The notes: generated by a model from the letters alone, not told the origin. A stretch of 64,000 nt of DNA from Neolentinus lepideus HHB14362 ss-1 (GCA_001632425.1 KV425601.1:1-64000); one strand, 5' to 3'; counted from the stretch's first letter, positions 12,563 to 24,037 are shown. Numbers and translations are program-made.

Positions 12563-13686
12563 ATGTCGCGTCTCTTAGCTGCCCTCGTCGCCGTCCTCAC
12601 TGCCGTGCCCTCAGTTCTTACCTTCGGCGGTCCTCTTCCCGGCCAGATCAAGAACCTTGTCACGTTTGGTGACTCGTACACCGACGTCGGCGACCCCGCA
12701 GACGGTGGTCAGGCGTGGCCCATCTATGCCGCGGACTACGGACAGTTTAACTTGTACCCCTTCGCCAAGTCTGGTGCGGCGTGCTCAAACTACCTCACTG
12801 ACCGACCCTATCCCCCGGTTTTCGAGTACCAGATCCCGACATATGTCCAGGAAGTGTATAATGGCACTTTGGAGCTGAATCCTTACGAGACGATCTATAC
12901 ACTCTGGATCGGGACGAACGATGTAGGAGTTAACGAACTCCTCACTGGCTCCCAGACCCCCGGTGTCACCCTTGTGAATACCACCCAGTGTGCGGTCAAC
13001 TGGGTCTCGACAATGTACGGCTACGGTGCACGCAACTTCCTATTCCAGAACGTTAGCGCATCGAGTTATACCAGCAGATTAATCAACTGACGAACAGTCG
13101 CACAGATGCTCACTCTCGAAAATACCATCCTGTACTCGAAGAACACCTACCCTAACCGGTACAATGTCGCGCCCCACAACGCGACCGAATGGAACGTCAT
13201 GATGACCGAAATCACGAACAGTGGGAACCTACTCTCTCGCCTGATGCTAGAGAACCTCGCGTACCAGCTGCCTGGCGCGCATATCGGTACGTCCTACTCA
13301 TGCAATCAGATGCGGAATTGCTGAACTGTGATTCGCAGGTATCTTCGACTCGCACGGGCTCTTCTCCGACATGTACAACAACCCCGCGCAGTACCTGAAC
13401 GGCACCGCGCCGCTTAACGTCACCGGCTGCGTGAACTCGTGCGTCTACGCCGTCAATGCGAACCTCAGTGACCCCGGCGTGTGCACGACTGCGCACGGCA
13501 CCGACCGCGACAGCTTCTTGTGGTGAGTAAACAATCTCCTTAGCTCCTTTGATCAAAGACAAATAATGATGGCGACGCAGGTACGACGAGCTCCATCCGT
13601 CCGAGCAGGCTGACCGGATCGTGGCGAGGGAGATTACGGGCGCGATTCTCAGAACGTCGGAGAATTACACGACATGGCTCAGCTGA
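12563..13686 (+). CDS. secreted SGNH/GDSL esterase, CE16-like
   Basis: Four exons (12563-13051, 13106-13286, 13339-13522, 13581-13686) splice to 960 nt, or 319 residues. The start follows from the hydrophobic signal peptide MSRLLAALVAVLTAVPSVLT; the longer frame upstream opens with GTG. Block I is VTFGDSYTD with the nucleophile Ser, and WIGTNDVG carries the GxND block. WYDELHPSEQ near the C-terminus supplies the Asp and His. Several N-x-S/T sites suggest glycosylation. The layout matches fungal carbohydrate esterase family 16 and related acylhydrolases, which remove acetyl groups from hemicellulose oligosaccharides outside the cell. Substrate specificity cannot be told from sequence alone. 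Confidence 0.9.
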
Positions 13687-14246
13687 GATGACAGAATAGA
13701 TGTACTGATATCGCATCGGCGAATGGAACAATGAACGAATTACTAGACACCATCTGGTTCGGACTGTTTGAAGGAGACGTTGATGGCGCTACAGTCACTT
13801 TGCCACGAGACTGACGATGGTGTTGACAAACCACGTGACCGTGTCGAGCCGCATCCGCATCATTGCGTCTTCCTTACCGACCGCTTCATAGCTACGCTCC
13901 GAACAACTGCTGGATATCCTTCCCTGCCAGATCGACCTCAACTGATGGTACGGGCTCCCAATCTGCAGCAAAGAGTGTGGAGGACGCAGCTTAGCCCTCG
14001 TGCAGTCGTTGACTCGTTTGGCCCAACGCATTCATCGTTTCTGATACCCAAGTCCCTTTGACGCTGATATGTCTTTCTCGCCTAACGACCGTGTCCGGCC
14101 ATAAACATCACAGTGAACTGCTCGGGTTAAGATCGAAGGTAATACATATAAACATGGACCCCATTAAAATAACTACATTTGACTTTACACGCCTCTGCGA
14201 CCAATACTCAAGACCTTCACAGGCATCGCATTTATCCGGAGCCTGC
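13687..14246. other. intergenic region between convergent genes
   Basis: It holds the 3' flanks of the esterase gene (plus) and the carbamoylase-racemase gene (minus). Nothing else is recognised. Confidence 0.5.
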
Positions 14247-16049
14247 TCACCACACCTCCTGTCTTCTTGCGATCCTGTCCTGCTCGGATGACCGGTAAAG
14301 CCCTGCCTTGGCCGTTTTGCCCCCCATTCGTACCAGACCGATCAGATGATGCACCCCCGCGACGACCCCGTCAATCACAGTAACGTCCTTGCCCACAGCC
14401 TTCTCCACCGCCGGCTTCATAAGTGTCATCCCAGCACACCCAAGCGTCAATGTGTCCGCACCCTTCGCCACCAAGTCTCTCCCAACGTCTGCCATGATCT
14501 TCATAACCTCATCGGTCGGCTTGCTCTCCAACTCCAAAACGCCGAGGTTGCAACTCCCCACTCCCACACAGAAGCTGTCAAGGCCATAATGTCTGACAGC
14601 TTCTGCTTGCATGATTTTAGAGCGGGCTGATACGGCAATGATACCAAACCGCGCCCCTAGCGTGCGTGCTGCGAATAAGCTGGCCTCCATAATACCGATG
14701 ACTGGCTGGTCGAGCTCCTCGCGAAGCATTCGGATCAATGCGTGGTCTGAATAACAAGCAACAAGTATGGCATCAAAGTCGTTAGCGATAGGGAGGACAG
14801 CACGCACGGCCGCCGCTGCAGACAGGATGTTGTCGAAGTTGCCTTCGATAGCAGTGGGACCAGGAGCAGGAGCGGTGAGGCCGACGACCTCGACATCAGG
14901 GGGCAACGTCGGCTTCACCATCTCGACGCAGTTGTCCGTCATGAATTTTGTCGAATTGGGATTGCACAGGAGAATGCGGATCTTGTTCTTCTGGACACCG
15001 TTAACGGAAATCCCGTTCACAACGGTAGCGACAGTCCCGTTCTTCAAAGGTGGCTCTACAACACCCTTCTGTTCTGTGATCAGCTTGTAGTGCTCTATTC
15101 TCCTGTGCTTGCTAAAGTTGAACGTCTTCTCCTTCCCTTGCTTACACGCGTCCAAGTCGCAGTCTGCAACGATAATCTCGTCCTCCGACGTTTTACTCTC
15201 GGCAAGGATATATCCCTCGGGGCCCACAATACAACTGCCGGCGATCAAATGGAACTTGCCGTCATCGTACCCACATCTGGCCGCTGAGACGGAGAAGGTC
15301 GAGTTGGTGTATGAATGCCCCTGCATGGACAGTTTGTGTTGGAATAGTGCACTTGCCTCAGCCTCCTTGGGATCCTGGTTAGGATCAGAGCCCCATAGGT
15401 CCGGAGCGTACCCAGCGGTATTGTAACCGCAAAGAACCACCTCTACGCCCTGCAGACCCAACACCCGCCACGACTCTGCCCAACGACGATCGTTACAGAT
15501 CATCATACCAAAAATGGGGTCGCCGCGCCCTTCAGGTGGCCCGTTCTTCTCCAATCCAGGGACTCGGAAGGCCTTCCAGCCCAAGTCCCCTGGCTTGAAA
15601 TAGCGCTTTTCGAGCTGCTGAATGGCATCAGGATTCTCGAATGGCTCGAACGTGCCAGGCAAGTGAATCTTCCGGTATTTGCTGATGATACTGCCGTCGT
15701 GGCTGCTGTAATAGATGCACGAGTTGAAGTGCTGGCCGTCGTCCGCAGCCTCAGCGAACCCGAGCGATATGTCGATGCCGAGCTCCTGAGCGCGGTCGAA
15801 CAAGGGCTTCGTTTGAGGACTCTTCGTGATGTCGCCGTGCTCGTACCAGGACTCGAGCTCGTTTTTGTCATGGATGATATAACGGGGGAAGAAAGTGGTG
15901 AAGGCGATCTCGGGGTAAAGGACGACCTGCGCTCCTTGGGCAGCCGCGTCTTCCAGCAGACGGAGCATGCGTGCCAGAGTCTTTTCGCGGGGGTCCGTGC
16001 GATGGGTGGCACCCATCTGGGCAGCAGCAAGACGTACAACACGGGGCAT
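14247..16049 (-). CDS. N-carbamoyl-amino-acid hydrolase fused to hydantoin/Asp-Glu racemase
   Basis: This is a single 600-residue frame with no intron. The longer open frame begins with TTG, so the ATG at 16049 (MPRVVRLAAAQMG) is used. Residues 1 to about 330 are a nitrilase-superfamily carbamoylase. The catalytic triad is E47 (YPEIAFTTFFPRY), K127 (KYRKIHLPG) and C185 (MICNDRRWAESWRVLG). E47 and K127 fall at the same numbers as in Agrobacterium D-carbamoylase, and C185 is shifted by a 13-residue insert. A linker of about 25 residues follows. Residues from about 357 to 590 are an Asp/Glu/hydantoin racemase with both catalytic cysteines, C432 (VACYSDHALIR) and C538 (LTLGCAGMT). The protein would racemise the hydantoin and hydrolyse the N-carbamoyl product to amino acid, CO2 and NH3. 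It is divergent from the hydantoinase gene at 16347. Stereospecificity is inferred from similarity to the D-enzyme. Confidence 0.92.
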   Translation of the reverse strand: MPRVVRLAAAQMGATHRTDPREKTLARMLRLLEDAAAQGAQVVLYPEIAFTTFFPRYIIHDKNELESWYEHGDITKSPQTKPLFDRAQELGIDISLGFAEAADDGQHFNSCIYYSSHDGSIISKYRKIHLPGTFEPFENPDAIQQLEKRYFKPGDLGWKAFRVPGLEKNGPPEGRGDPIFGMMICNDRRWAESWRVLGLQGVEVVLCGYNTAGYAPDLWGSDPNQDPKEAEASALFQHKLSMQGHSYTNSTFSVSAARCGYDDGKFHLIAGSCIVGPEGYILAESKTSEDEIIVADCDLDACKQGKEKTFNFSKHRRIEHYKLITEQKGVVEPPLKNGTVATVVNGISVNGVQKNKIRILLCNPNSTKFMTDNCVEMVKPTLPPDVEVVGLTAPAPGPTAIEGNFDNILSAAAAVRAVLPIANDFDAILVACYSDHALIRMLREELDQPVIGIMEASLFAARTLGARFGIIAVSARSKIMQAEAVRHYGLDSFCVGVGSCNLGVLELESKPTDEVMKIMADVGRDLVAKGADTLTLGCAGMTLMKPAVEKAVGKDVTVIDGVVAGVHHLIGLVRMGGKTAKAGLYRSSEQDRIARRQEVW

Positions 16050-16346
16050 ACTGAGGCTGACCTTCAAGAAAGGAGCGTCCGAGGATAGCAAGCCGACTGA
16101 CTAGAGCCAGCTTCCGTAACGCAATGTTATATTCATCCAACTCTTGATCATGCCGTCGGTCCCTTATCTTATCTCCCGCCTTATCTCAATGGATTGATGG
16201 GCAAAGAACTTCGACAAGGGACGCCGGAAAGCTTCCGGAAGTGCATTCCAGGTCACAATGGTAGGTCTTAATACATGGACCCGTCTTCAGGCTTGACTTT
16301 GAGCTATTAAGGTTATCGAAGCTCTCGTAACCTTTGTCCGTTCGCC
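16050..16346. promoter_or_regulatory. shared divergent promoter of the hydantoin gene pair
   Basis: The 297 bp between the two ATGs must hold both promoters. The arrangement suggests that the fusion enzyme and the hydantoinase are expressed together. A cluster of GATA-factor sites lies near its centre. Confidence 0.7.
16163..16185 (-). promoter_or_regulatory. triple GATAAG cluster, likely nitrogen-control GATA sites
   Basis: CTTATC (GATAAG on the minus strand) occurs at 16163-16168, 16168-16173 and 16180-16185. The HGATAR consensus is bound by fungal nitrogen-catabolite GATA factors (AreA/Nit2/Gln3 class). Three copies in 23 bp inside the promoter of a nitrogen-releasing pathway is a meaningful context. 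Factor binding itself is inferred. Confidence 0.6.
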
Positions 16347-17933
16347 ATGGAAGTCGACCTCATTATCCGCAATGCGACGGTCGTAAGTCGAACAGGATGA
16401 AATGATTCAGTAGAGGGGAGCTACTTACCGGTACCTATGACATGCTCTCCTTAGGCCACTGCATCCGACATTCTACCCAACCAGGACATCGTTGTGAAGG
16501 ATGAACAGATACTTTGCCTGGGTCACGGGCTCTCTGCGCTCTTCAAGCCAGCTCGGGAAATCGACGCAGAGGGCGCGTATGTGACGCCCGGAGGTGTCGA
16601 CTCCCATGTCCACTTCGACCAGCCCATGACACCCTCAGGGGACACTTTCGAGACCGGCACTCGCTCGGCGATCGCAGGCGGCACGACTACTATCCTCGCC
16701 TTCGCGCAGCAGCAGAAGACCGACATGAGCCTGTTCCCCATCGTCGAAGACTACCACAGACGCGCGATAGGCAACGCCTACTGCGACTACGGCTTCCACA
16801 TCATCCTCGCCGAACCCACAACGAAGATCTTGAACGAAGAGTTACCCGTCCTCGTCAGGGAGCAGGGTATCACGTCGGTGAAACTGTACATGACGTACGA
16901 GCCGCTCAAGCTCGTCGACCGCCAGATACTGGACGTGATGATGAGCACCCGCGCACTGGGCATGACGACAATGGTGCATGCGGAGAACAGCGACATGATC
17001 GACTGGATCACAGAGAAGCTGGAGGAGAAGAAGATGGTGGACCCGTACTACCACGCTGTGAGCCGCCCGAACATTGCTGAGGACGAGGCGACGTACCGTG
17101 TTATTTCGTTATCGGAGCTCATGGACATCCCCATTCTCATCGTCCACATGTCGTCCAAGGCCGCTACCTCGCATGTACGCAAAGCGCAGACACGCGACCT
17201 CCCCATCCATGCCGAGACCTGCCCACACTATCTCTTCCTGAAGAGCGACAGACTCCGCGGTGAACACTTCGAGGGGGCGAAATATGTCTGTTCACCACCA
17301 TTACGGGAGGACCAGATGGACTTGGACGCGATGTGGCAAGGCCTCAGGAACGGTACCTTCACTACGTTCTCCAGTGACCATGCAGCGTCGAAGTGAGTTA
17401 CGTGTCTTCAAGTTTCACTCGTGACTGACGACGCAGGCAGATTTGATCACCCACAAGGCAAGAAGGCCGGCCTCATCAACGGCGTTGCGAGCTTCCGCAG
17501 AATTCCCAACGGCCTTCCTGGCGTCGAAACCCGTGTCCCGATCCTATTTTCCGGTGGTGTACTCAAGGACAAGATAACGGTCCAGAAGTTTGTCGAGCTC
17601 ACAAGCTCCAACCCCGCCAAACTCTACGGGCTGAACAAGAAGGGCACGATCGCGCCAGGCTTCGACGCGGACCTGGTTATTTGGTACCCGTCGAACAAGA
17701 TGACGCCGTTCGCGCTGCGCAACGATATGCTCCATCACGATATCGACTACACCCCATTCGAGGACATGGAGTTCCAGAACTGGCCCAGATGGACGATCTT
17801 GCGAGGGAACGTCGTTTGGGACAGGGATAACGGAGGTGTCGTCGGCAAAATGGGAGACGGGAAGTACCTGAGGAGGGGTCGCAGTACACTGAGCAAGCCG
17901 CGGGAAGTCTTTGTCAACGAGTTCAGACCTTAA
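16347..17933 (+). CDS. dihydropyrimidinase / D-hydantoinase
   Basis: Exons 16347-16382, 16455-17392 and 17441-17933 splice to 1467 nt (488 residues, normal for the family). The first exon encodes MEVDLIIRNATV, the typical start strand. All metal ligands of the binuclear amidohydrolase centre are present: H63 and H65 (DSHVHFD), carboxylated K155 (SVKLYMTY), H187 (MVHAENSDMI), H243 (IVHMSSKAA) and D320 (SSDHAA). The C-terminal strand with KKGTIAPGFDADLVIW is also standard. The enzyme opens the ring of 5,6-dihydropyrimidines or 5-substituted hydantoins to give N-carbamoyl amino acids, the substrate of the divergent fusion protein. Sequence alone does not separate true dihydropyrimidinase from hydantoinase; the racemase-carbamoylase partner favours the hydantoin reading. 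Confidence 0.93.
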
Positions 17934-18631
17934 CACGCTAGACCGCAATCACAGCAGCAATCATATGATCATGTAAAATATATGCATATACCGGTGGGCC
18001 ACTGCTACGTGTTTCGGCAGTGGCAAGACGCAAAAACGGTCAAAGGGTCACTAAAACCGTCACCCGTGTTCTGGGATGACAAAATGAGGTTGCGCAATTT
18101 GACTATGTAATTAAAACATACCCGTATATGGTATGTGGCAAAATTATTTTGAGTCAATTTTATAATGCCAATCGCTCCATTTGACCGAGATATTAGTAGC
18201 CTATTGATTGCACTTGTTGATACGGACATTGAGATGCAAAGGTATGACGCGCGGTCCCTTCTTCAGTATGTTTCTTGGATGAAAGACCTAAATTCATCGA
18301 AAAGGTGATCCAGGACATCTGCCATAATCCCAAGTCTTGATGGCGGCGAGCACAGTGAATTTCAAAGACGGTTAAACCCGACTATCAAAGCCTTGATAGC
18401 TTCAAGTGAAAATATTCACAGAGTTTGATACGAAGTAGTGGCTGCTCCTGGGTTGTTGCAACGTGAACCTGCTACACTTGTACGGGCTGCAAGCGCATCA
18501 ACGATGGAGACTGGAACACAGAAAATAATATTACAGCGGGTGTATCGGACATGAAGACATGGTTCTCGCAACACTATACTCGCAGCCCCAGCAGACGACA
18601 CCTGGAAACACAAAAGGACAGGGCGAACTGC
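17934..18631. other. intergenic region between convergent genes
   Basis: It holds the 3' flanks of the hydantoinase and GH71 genes. Nothing else is recognised on either strand. Confidence 0.5.
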
Positions 18632-20211
18632 TCAGGACGAAGCTACGTATGCGTTGAAATTGTAGTTCCTTGGGTTGGTCCGGAATTCGAAACCGTCGGG
18701 AGCAAAATGAAGAGAATTGACGCCACCCCGATAGATTGTTGCAGACGGATTGCAGTCATGCACCAAAGGAATGCGCACCTTCGCGGCGCCTCCAGGCAGG
18801 GAAGTTTCTTCAACTGAATCGCCACAAGTAAGACGAACTTCCGCAGGTGCCGTCAGCAGCACGACGGCCCACAGGAAATCTTCGGTCTGTAATGAAGCGT
18901 TAGACATGCGGAAGCGAAGATAGAAGCCATCTCACCCATTGCCAGTGGTCAGGCTTACCGATTCTGTCGGGAGCGTTTGCAGCAGCGGGAGATAGCCGCG
19001 ACCAAAAAAAGACTCTGTCCTCGGAGACAGTGGGATAGACGCCGGTCTTGTATGCTTGGATATAATATTCTAAAAGATCCAACCAGCCTGCCATACCGCG
19101 GATGAATGAGCATCCTAATGAAAAGTGGGAGCAACCGATCATACAAACCTTGGTGATCATAACCCACGGTCCAGTCGTCTGACCTCGATAAGTCACCATG
19201 TACAGGACCCAGGTAGTGAGATTCTCCAAAGTCGTTCCACGTCAATGCCTCAATGAAAGCGACGGAATCGCGATTGTCTACGAGGAGTTCCCACCGCCTT
19301 GAAAAATGCCAATTGTCACAACGGAATATGAAGTTCTTGTTATACGTGTCTGGTCCGTAATGCTTAGATGATATTTAAGTATGTCAATGAAGTTGAGTAT
19401 CGAATCGCTTACCGTGAAAAACCAAGGAGAGAATGCTGCCATATATGATCTCCCTCCCAGGTGGGATATGTAATCCTCATCGGGGTCGAAGTTCGTGTCA
19501 TAATCTCCCTGCGGCCACGCCGAATTCCACTGCACAGCTTGTCACTCATGGATCAATCAGTGGTCTGCCTGGTCCAACTCACATTCAGGGCACCGTCCAT
19601 GACCGGTATGCCAGTGAAGGCAGCCGCATTCAAGAAGAAAGCTGGAACGAAATGAACCGGCGGCATCTCACTCTTGATTGCATTCTGCCAACCCTGATTG
19701 AGGCTTCCAGTTCCGAAGCTGCAATACTCTCCGCCAAAGGTGGAAACGAGTATCTTTCCATCATATCTCAGCTGACTCGGATGAGCCTGGTATCTGGTAA
19801 TGTAGTCGCGCAATATATATGCATCGCCCGGACCGCTGCAGGGGAAAGAAGTCATGTCGAAAGAAAGGAAGAGTTTGAAGTTCGTTCCGCTGGCGGCGGT
19901 ATAGGCATCCGCAACTCTGGATGCTTCGTAGTCATCTCGGCCGACGTTGAGGGCGAAGGCATCTATGCCTTTAGAGGCTGCGAGAGCGATATCTATGGAA
20001 GTGAGAGTCAAAGAAGTGTGGCGAGGATAAATAGAGGCTTACCTTTGGCCCAGTCTTGAACCGTATACGGCCGAGTATTGCCTACGATGAAGTGGGCGAA
20101 TACCATCTTCGGTCCTACGTCCCGATGCTCCAGAAATGATGCAGCAATACCGAGTGAAGCCCAGCCCAGAAAGACCAAGGCTAAGCCTCTTATCTTGCTG
20201 TGGGAGACCAT
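18632..20211 (-). CDS. secreted glycoside hydrolase family 71 (alpha-1,3-glucanase)
   Basis: The gene is multi-exon. The ATG at 20211 opens a signal peptide (MVSHSKIRGLALVFLGWASLG) followed by the mature start. Family landmarks in order: KMVFAHFIVGNTRPYTVQDW, DIALAASKGIDAFALNVG, FKLFLSFDMTSFPC, YDGKILVSTFGGEYC, SAWPQGDYDTNFDPDEDY, MAAFSPWFFT, EALTWNDFGESHYLGP, and a C-terminal accessory portion ending NFNAYVASS at the TGA at 18632. GH71 enzymes hydrolyse alpha-1,3-glucan (mutan), either in the fungus's own wall during remodelling or in prey and biofilm walls. Introns separate most of these blocks (for example around 19350-19400 and 18910-18950). Exact internal borders were not all fixed. Confidence 0.9.
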
Positions 20212-20642
20212 AGCGGTGAAGAAAGGAAGGTCGAACGCGACAAGGAGAGAAATGAAGGAACGTGATGATGAAGGAGTGTCGCAAACGAATGACTGCGCCA
20301 AAAGGACGACGGAGAATCGATGCCGGTCTCGCTGAGGTGGAGGTGAAGGTGAATGAAAGAAAACAGCAGCGCACCTCCCTCCCTTCATATGCGCGTAGCT
20401 GGTACGGTCAGCCACCCTGTCAATCTATGAAAGTCAACCGTAGACAGGTATATAGCCAGCCACTGCGAGCGATCGCCACGCCGGTCCAGATACCAATGCT
20501 TCTGGCCAGCACTAACGGCCGAGCTCAAAACAGGCGGTACCCTTCACCGCGAAAGGTACTAGAACAACATTAGATTGCAATATAAACCTCTGATAAATTA
20601 GAACATCGAAAGCAGTGAGCAACCAATACGACAGAGAGAAAC

Positions 20643-23115
20643 TTAATCAATCTCTATAACATCATCATCTTCAACCTTCTCATTGGGCGTGTCCAGAAGG
20701 ACCAGGCCATCGTCCTCCAACCGCCGCTTTTTAGTCGGTGTGTAGAGATTCGGATTGCTGGCGCCATTCGTCTTCAGCCGTTTCATGGCAGGCTCCAGCT
20801 CTGTCACATCCTCGTCGTCAGGGGCTGGGCGCTTCTTCGGCGGCGTAGATGGAGAAGGTGGCGAGACCTTTGTTTTGCGTGGCGGGTCCGGTAGAGGTGA
20901 AGGCAGGATTAGAGGGTCTCCGGAGTGATTCGACCTAAACCAGTACGTGAGTCACCAAGTGGCTTCGCCTGGCTCTTGAGCCAGTAAATGACTTACGGCA
21001 AGTTACATATACCAATCTCAATCGTTGCAATCTCCCCATCCTCATCTACTATCGTCAGGAACTTGCCCCGCGTAACATTCAAGCTCTCCAGCGTTCGCTC
21101 GTTGTTATCATCCCAGTCCGGGTCACACAGTACGCGTCTATCCTCGTACACGCTCACCTCCCTATCAACATCGCCCAAAATGCCTCTCACTACCTGTCCC
21201 AGGGTGACCTTCGCAGGGTCGCACTGGATACTGGTATAGGTGTTGCGACAGATCCCGCAGCTGTTATTTGGCGGGCTGATCATGACGGTGCTGAGCGGCA
21301 TGCTCGGCTTGAACTGCAAATGCACGTTGCGCAGCGTACCATACGACTTCTTCAGGAGCTGCATCGCCTGCAATACGATCAAGCCGGCGACGATGGCATT
21401 GGTCGTAGCGATCGCTGGGATGATATTGCCCGCCATCTCTGAACAGGTTGTCAGAAGAAATAAAGAGTTAGGCTCCGGTGGAACACTGTTCACCCTTAAT
21501 CTCCCAGCGGCTCTTCCCCGTGATTCCATATGCAGCCGAACGGAGGTTCGCAGCCGCAGTGACGAAATCGAGGGTATCGTCGTCGTCTTTATCAAACGAA
21601 ATCGTCTCTTCCCCAGCACGTAGCCGAGCAGCCAGCCGCTCCGTACTACCCAAGAACATAATCAGCGGCTAACACCCGTAGAACAGAGCAGATCGCACCT
21701 TGAAACAAATAGCGCGAGGTTCTCCTGCAACGACAAAGCTCGCTGATCCTTGAGTCCCGCGGTGGAAGCACTGTTCTGTCCGTTCGTCGCCGCGCGTTTG
21801 TTACCATTTGCATTGGTCGTCGGAGTAACGGTAGAGGTCCCTCGTAACACGAAACTTCCCTTCATAATCGCGTCGAAGTCGAGCGGCACGGGCGGTGCGC
21901 GAGAACGCCACATGTCCGACATCGACAGGAGATTTCGGATATCTGAGTCGAAGACCTAGGAGGATCTTCAGTGTGTGACTGTCCGGGGAAATTTCCCGCG
22001 GCTTGCCTTCTCAAACGCCATCCTCGCTGCGTTGCCGGAACTGTCTTTTGACCGTAGAGCCGCACGAACGGCCTTGAAGGCCTGTGCCTCCTTACGGAGG
22101 GTGGCGATCTCCTGTGCTAAGAACGTTCAACAACATAGCCTTACGAGACAGAATGTTGATACCTACCATTCTCGCCCTGTTTCTCGGCTTCGTCTAGTTC
22201 ACCGCTGGCATCCTCATCTTCGCCGAAAAACTGCCTGTACAATGCACTGTAGTAGCCCCTTACATTACAAAAGTGGTCCTCTCACCCTAGCAGATAGCTC
22301 TTGGCCCATACAATACAGTGAATGGGTTGGGACGGCGTCGAGCGGATCGTACAAACAGGGAAGGTCTTCGGTGTGGGTTTCGGTATGCAGTCAAAGCATT
22401 CTGTTCGATCCTGGTACCGAATAAATTTGATACGTCCCTAGCAGTAGATATGTTCGCTCTCACCTTGAGCAGTGGCTGCACCTGACCCAGATATCCTGCA
22501 GTCCCCGACTCCACCAAGGGAACCTGAGCCGCCATGCACATTTTGTTCACATGTCTTCGGGCGTCTACCCTCGGCACATCAGCCAACGCACTCCCTGTGT
22601 GACGGCACAACTCACCAAGATTATCAAGAGCGTTGAGTACAATATCGAAGCTTCTGAACCATTCCATGTCGAATTGCGGGTCTTTGATATTACCGTGTAT
22701 AGGCTGTATTTGTACATTAGGATTGAACGGCCCTGCAGTCTGCGCGGCTGTCTATGCGATCATGGGTTCACGTTGGGAAGTTAAGCAAGACGGATAGACA
22801 CACCATAGCTTTACTCTTTTTGACATCCTTCTTCCTGAATAAAAATTGGCGGTTGAGGTTCGACAAGTCTATGGTATCGAGATCGAGTAATGTTATATGG
22901 CCGAAACCCGTCAGCACAAGGTTCTTTACTGTATCTAAGCGTCAGTCATTTGTCGCTAATGGTTAGGTAGCATAGAACTCACATAGTTCACATCCTATTC
23001 CTCCAGCTCCTACGAGCAAAACTTTGGTCTCAGCTAGCCGTTCAGACAAATCAGGACCCAAGATGGCGCGCGCGTGCGCATTCCTCGCAGCGATTTTTGG
23101 TGTTGCTCTTGCCAT
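20643..23115 (-). CDS. uba2: SUMO-activating enzyme subunit Uba2
   Basis: A multi-exon gene of about 650 residues. The start [20 protein letters not shown] leads into the nucleotide-binding GAGGIGCEL motif. Then follow [18 protein letters not shown], the NALDNL region, [12 protein letters not shown], a zinc-type CFDC and the catalytic cysteine in [21 protein letters not shown]. Later come [16 protein letters not shown], the second zinc pair CGIC and the ubiquitin-fold region. The tail carries basic motifs ([16 protein letters not shown]), probably nuclear localisation signals, and an acidic end [10 protein letters not shown]. With Aos1 it activates SUMO and passes it to Ubc9. The gene is compact, with introns of about 50-60 bp. 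Confidence 0.95.
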
Positions 23116-23437
23116 TTAGCAGAGTTGCATGTGCAGTGATCCGGAAAGGTGTTCAAACAACTGTCAAGACGCGTTAATCGCGTTTCAGCGGAGGGAAATC
23201 CGAAAGGATTTGTAGTGCAAAGCAGGTGCTCTATCGACCGTGACAGAGCACTGAGAGCGGTTGTGACCATCGCTAATCGTGACACGGGCTTGACGGCGCT
23301 TCTGTGCTTCTCCAATTCAACTGATCTCTACCGTTTTCCTCTTCTTTGTTTGAGTACCTGCAACGGAAGTCGACATTGAGGAATACAAACACTACGGTAT
23401 AATGTATATCATAGATGAGTGCGATAATAAGTGAAAA

Positions 23438-24037
23438 TCAATGTCTCCAACCATTCTCATGTCCTCCTTCCACCATGGGCTCTACAAATCCGCGAAAAAT
23501 CCACAGTCTGTCTTTCAGACTTTCTCTTCCTTCTACACTCTGTAGGTCCACCTGCTGTATACCACTCAAATCCTGCGACCACCGCATCCCATATCCCTCG
23601 GGCACTCTCGCCTCATACGCCAACACCTGATGCGGCAGCCAGTGCAAATTCCGCCAACTCGCGCTATTCATAACCCTCCAGAACAGATCTAGTGCCCTCT
23701 CGTTAAGTAGTGCAACCGGTCCTTTTGGTGTGCCCCACCAGCCAGGGTTCGTTGATGTCGTATCCTTGATCCCGTCTGCTTGTGACCGGTGAAAGTGCTT
23801 CGACCAAGCTCTCGCGCCAGCGGTGAGCCCAGCTTTGTTAGGTATCAGAAATGCGGCTAGACATTGCTCTCTGGTGGGTGGTGTGCAGCCCAATGCAGAG
23901 CCGACAGTGTAGGCTAGCCCGTGTTGCAGGTGGACCGTGAGTGGCTCAGAAGGATCGCGAACGGCGAGACGCGCGCGTTCTTCTGCGGCGGATGGGAGCT
24001 CGGACATGCCATAGCAGTGAGGATTTTGGGTCAACAT
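23438..24037 (-). CDS. unknown single-exon protein
   Basis: The frame is 199 residues from the ATG at 24037; the longer frame begins with TTG. I recognise no catalytic motif. The protein has a Trp-rich middle (NPGWWGTPKGP, MNSASWRNLHWLPHQVL) and reads like a folded globular domain rather than low complexity, so it is probably a real conserved fungal protein. It is convergent with nothing and lies between the C2H2 gene and uba2 on the same strand. Confidence 0.55.
   Translation of the reverse strand: MLTQNPHCYGMSELPSAAEERARLAVRDPSEPLTVHLQHGLAYTVGSALGCTPPTREQCLAAFLIPNKAGLTAGARAWSKHFHRSQADGIKDTTSTNPGWWGTPKGPVALLNERALDLFWRVMNSASWRNLHWLPHQVLAYEARVPEGYGMRWSQDLSGIQQVDLQSVEGRESLKDRLWIFRGFVEPMVEGGHENGWRH

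Noticed and set aside
15663..16088. 141-residue plus-strand frame inside the carbamoylase gene
   Set aside because: Shadow of the minus-strand enzyme, which has a full catalytic triad over the same bases.
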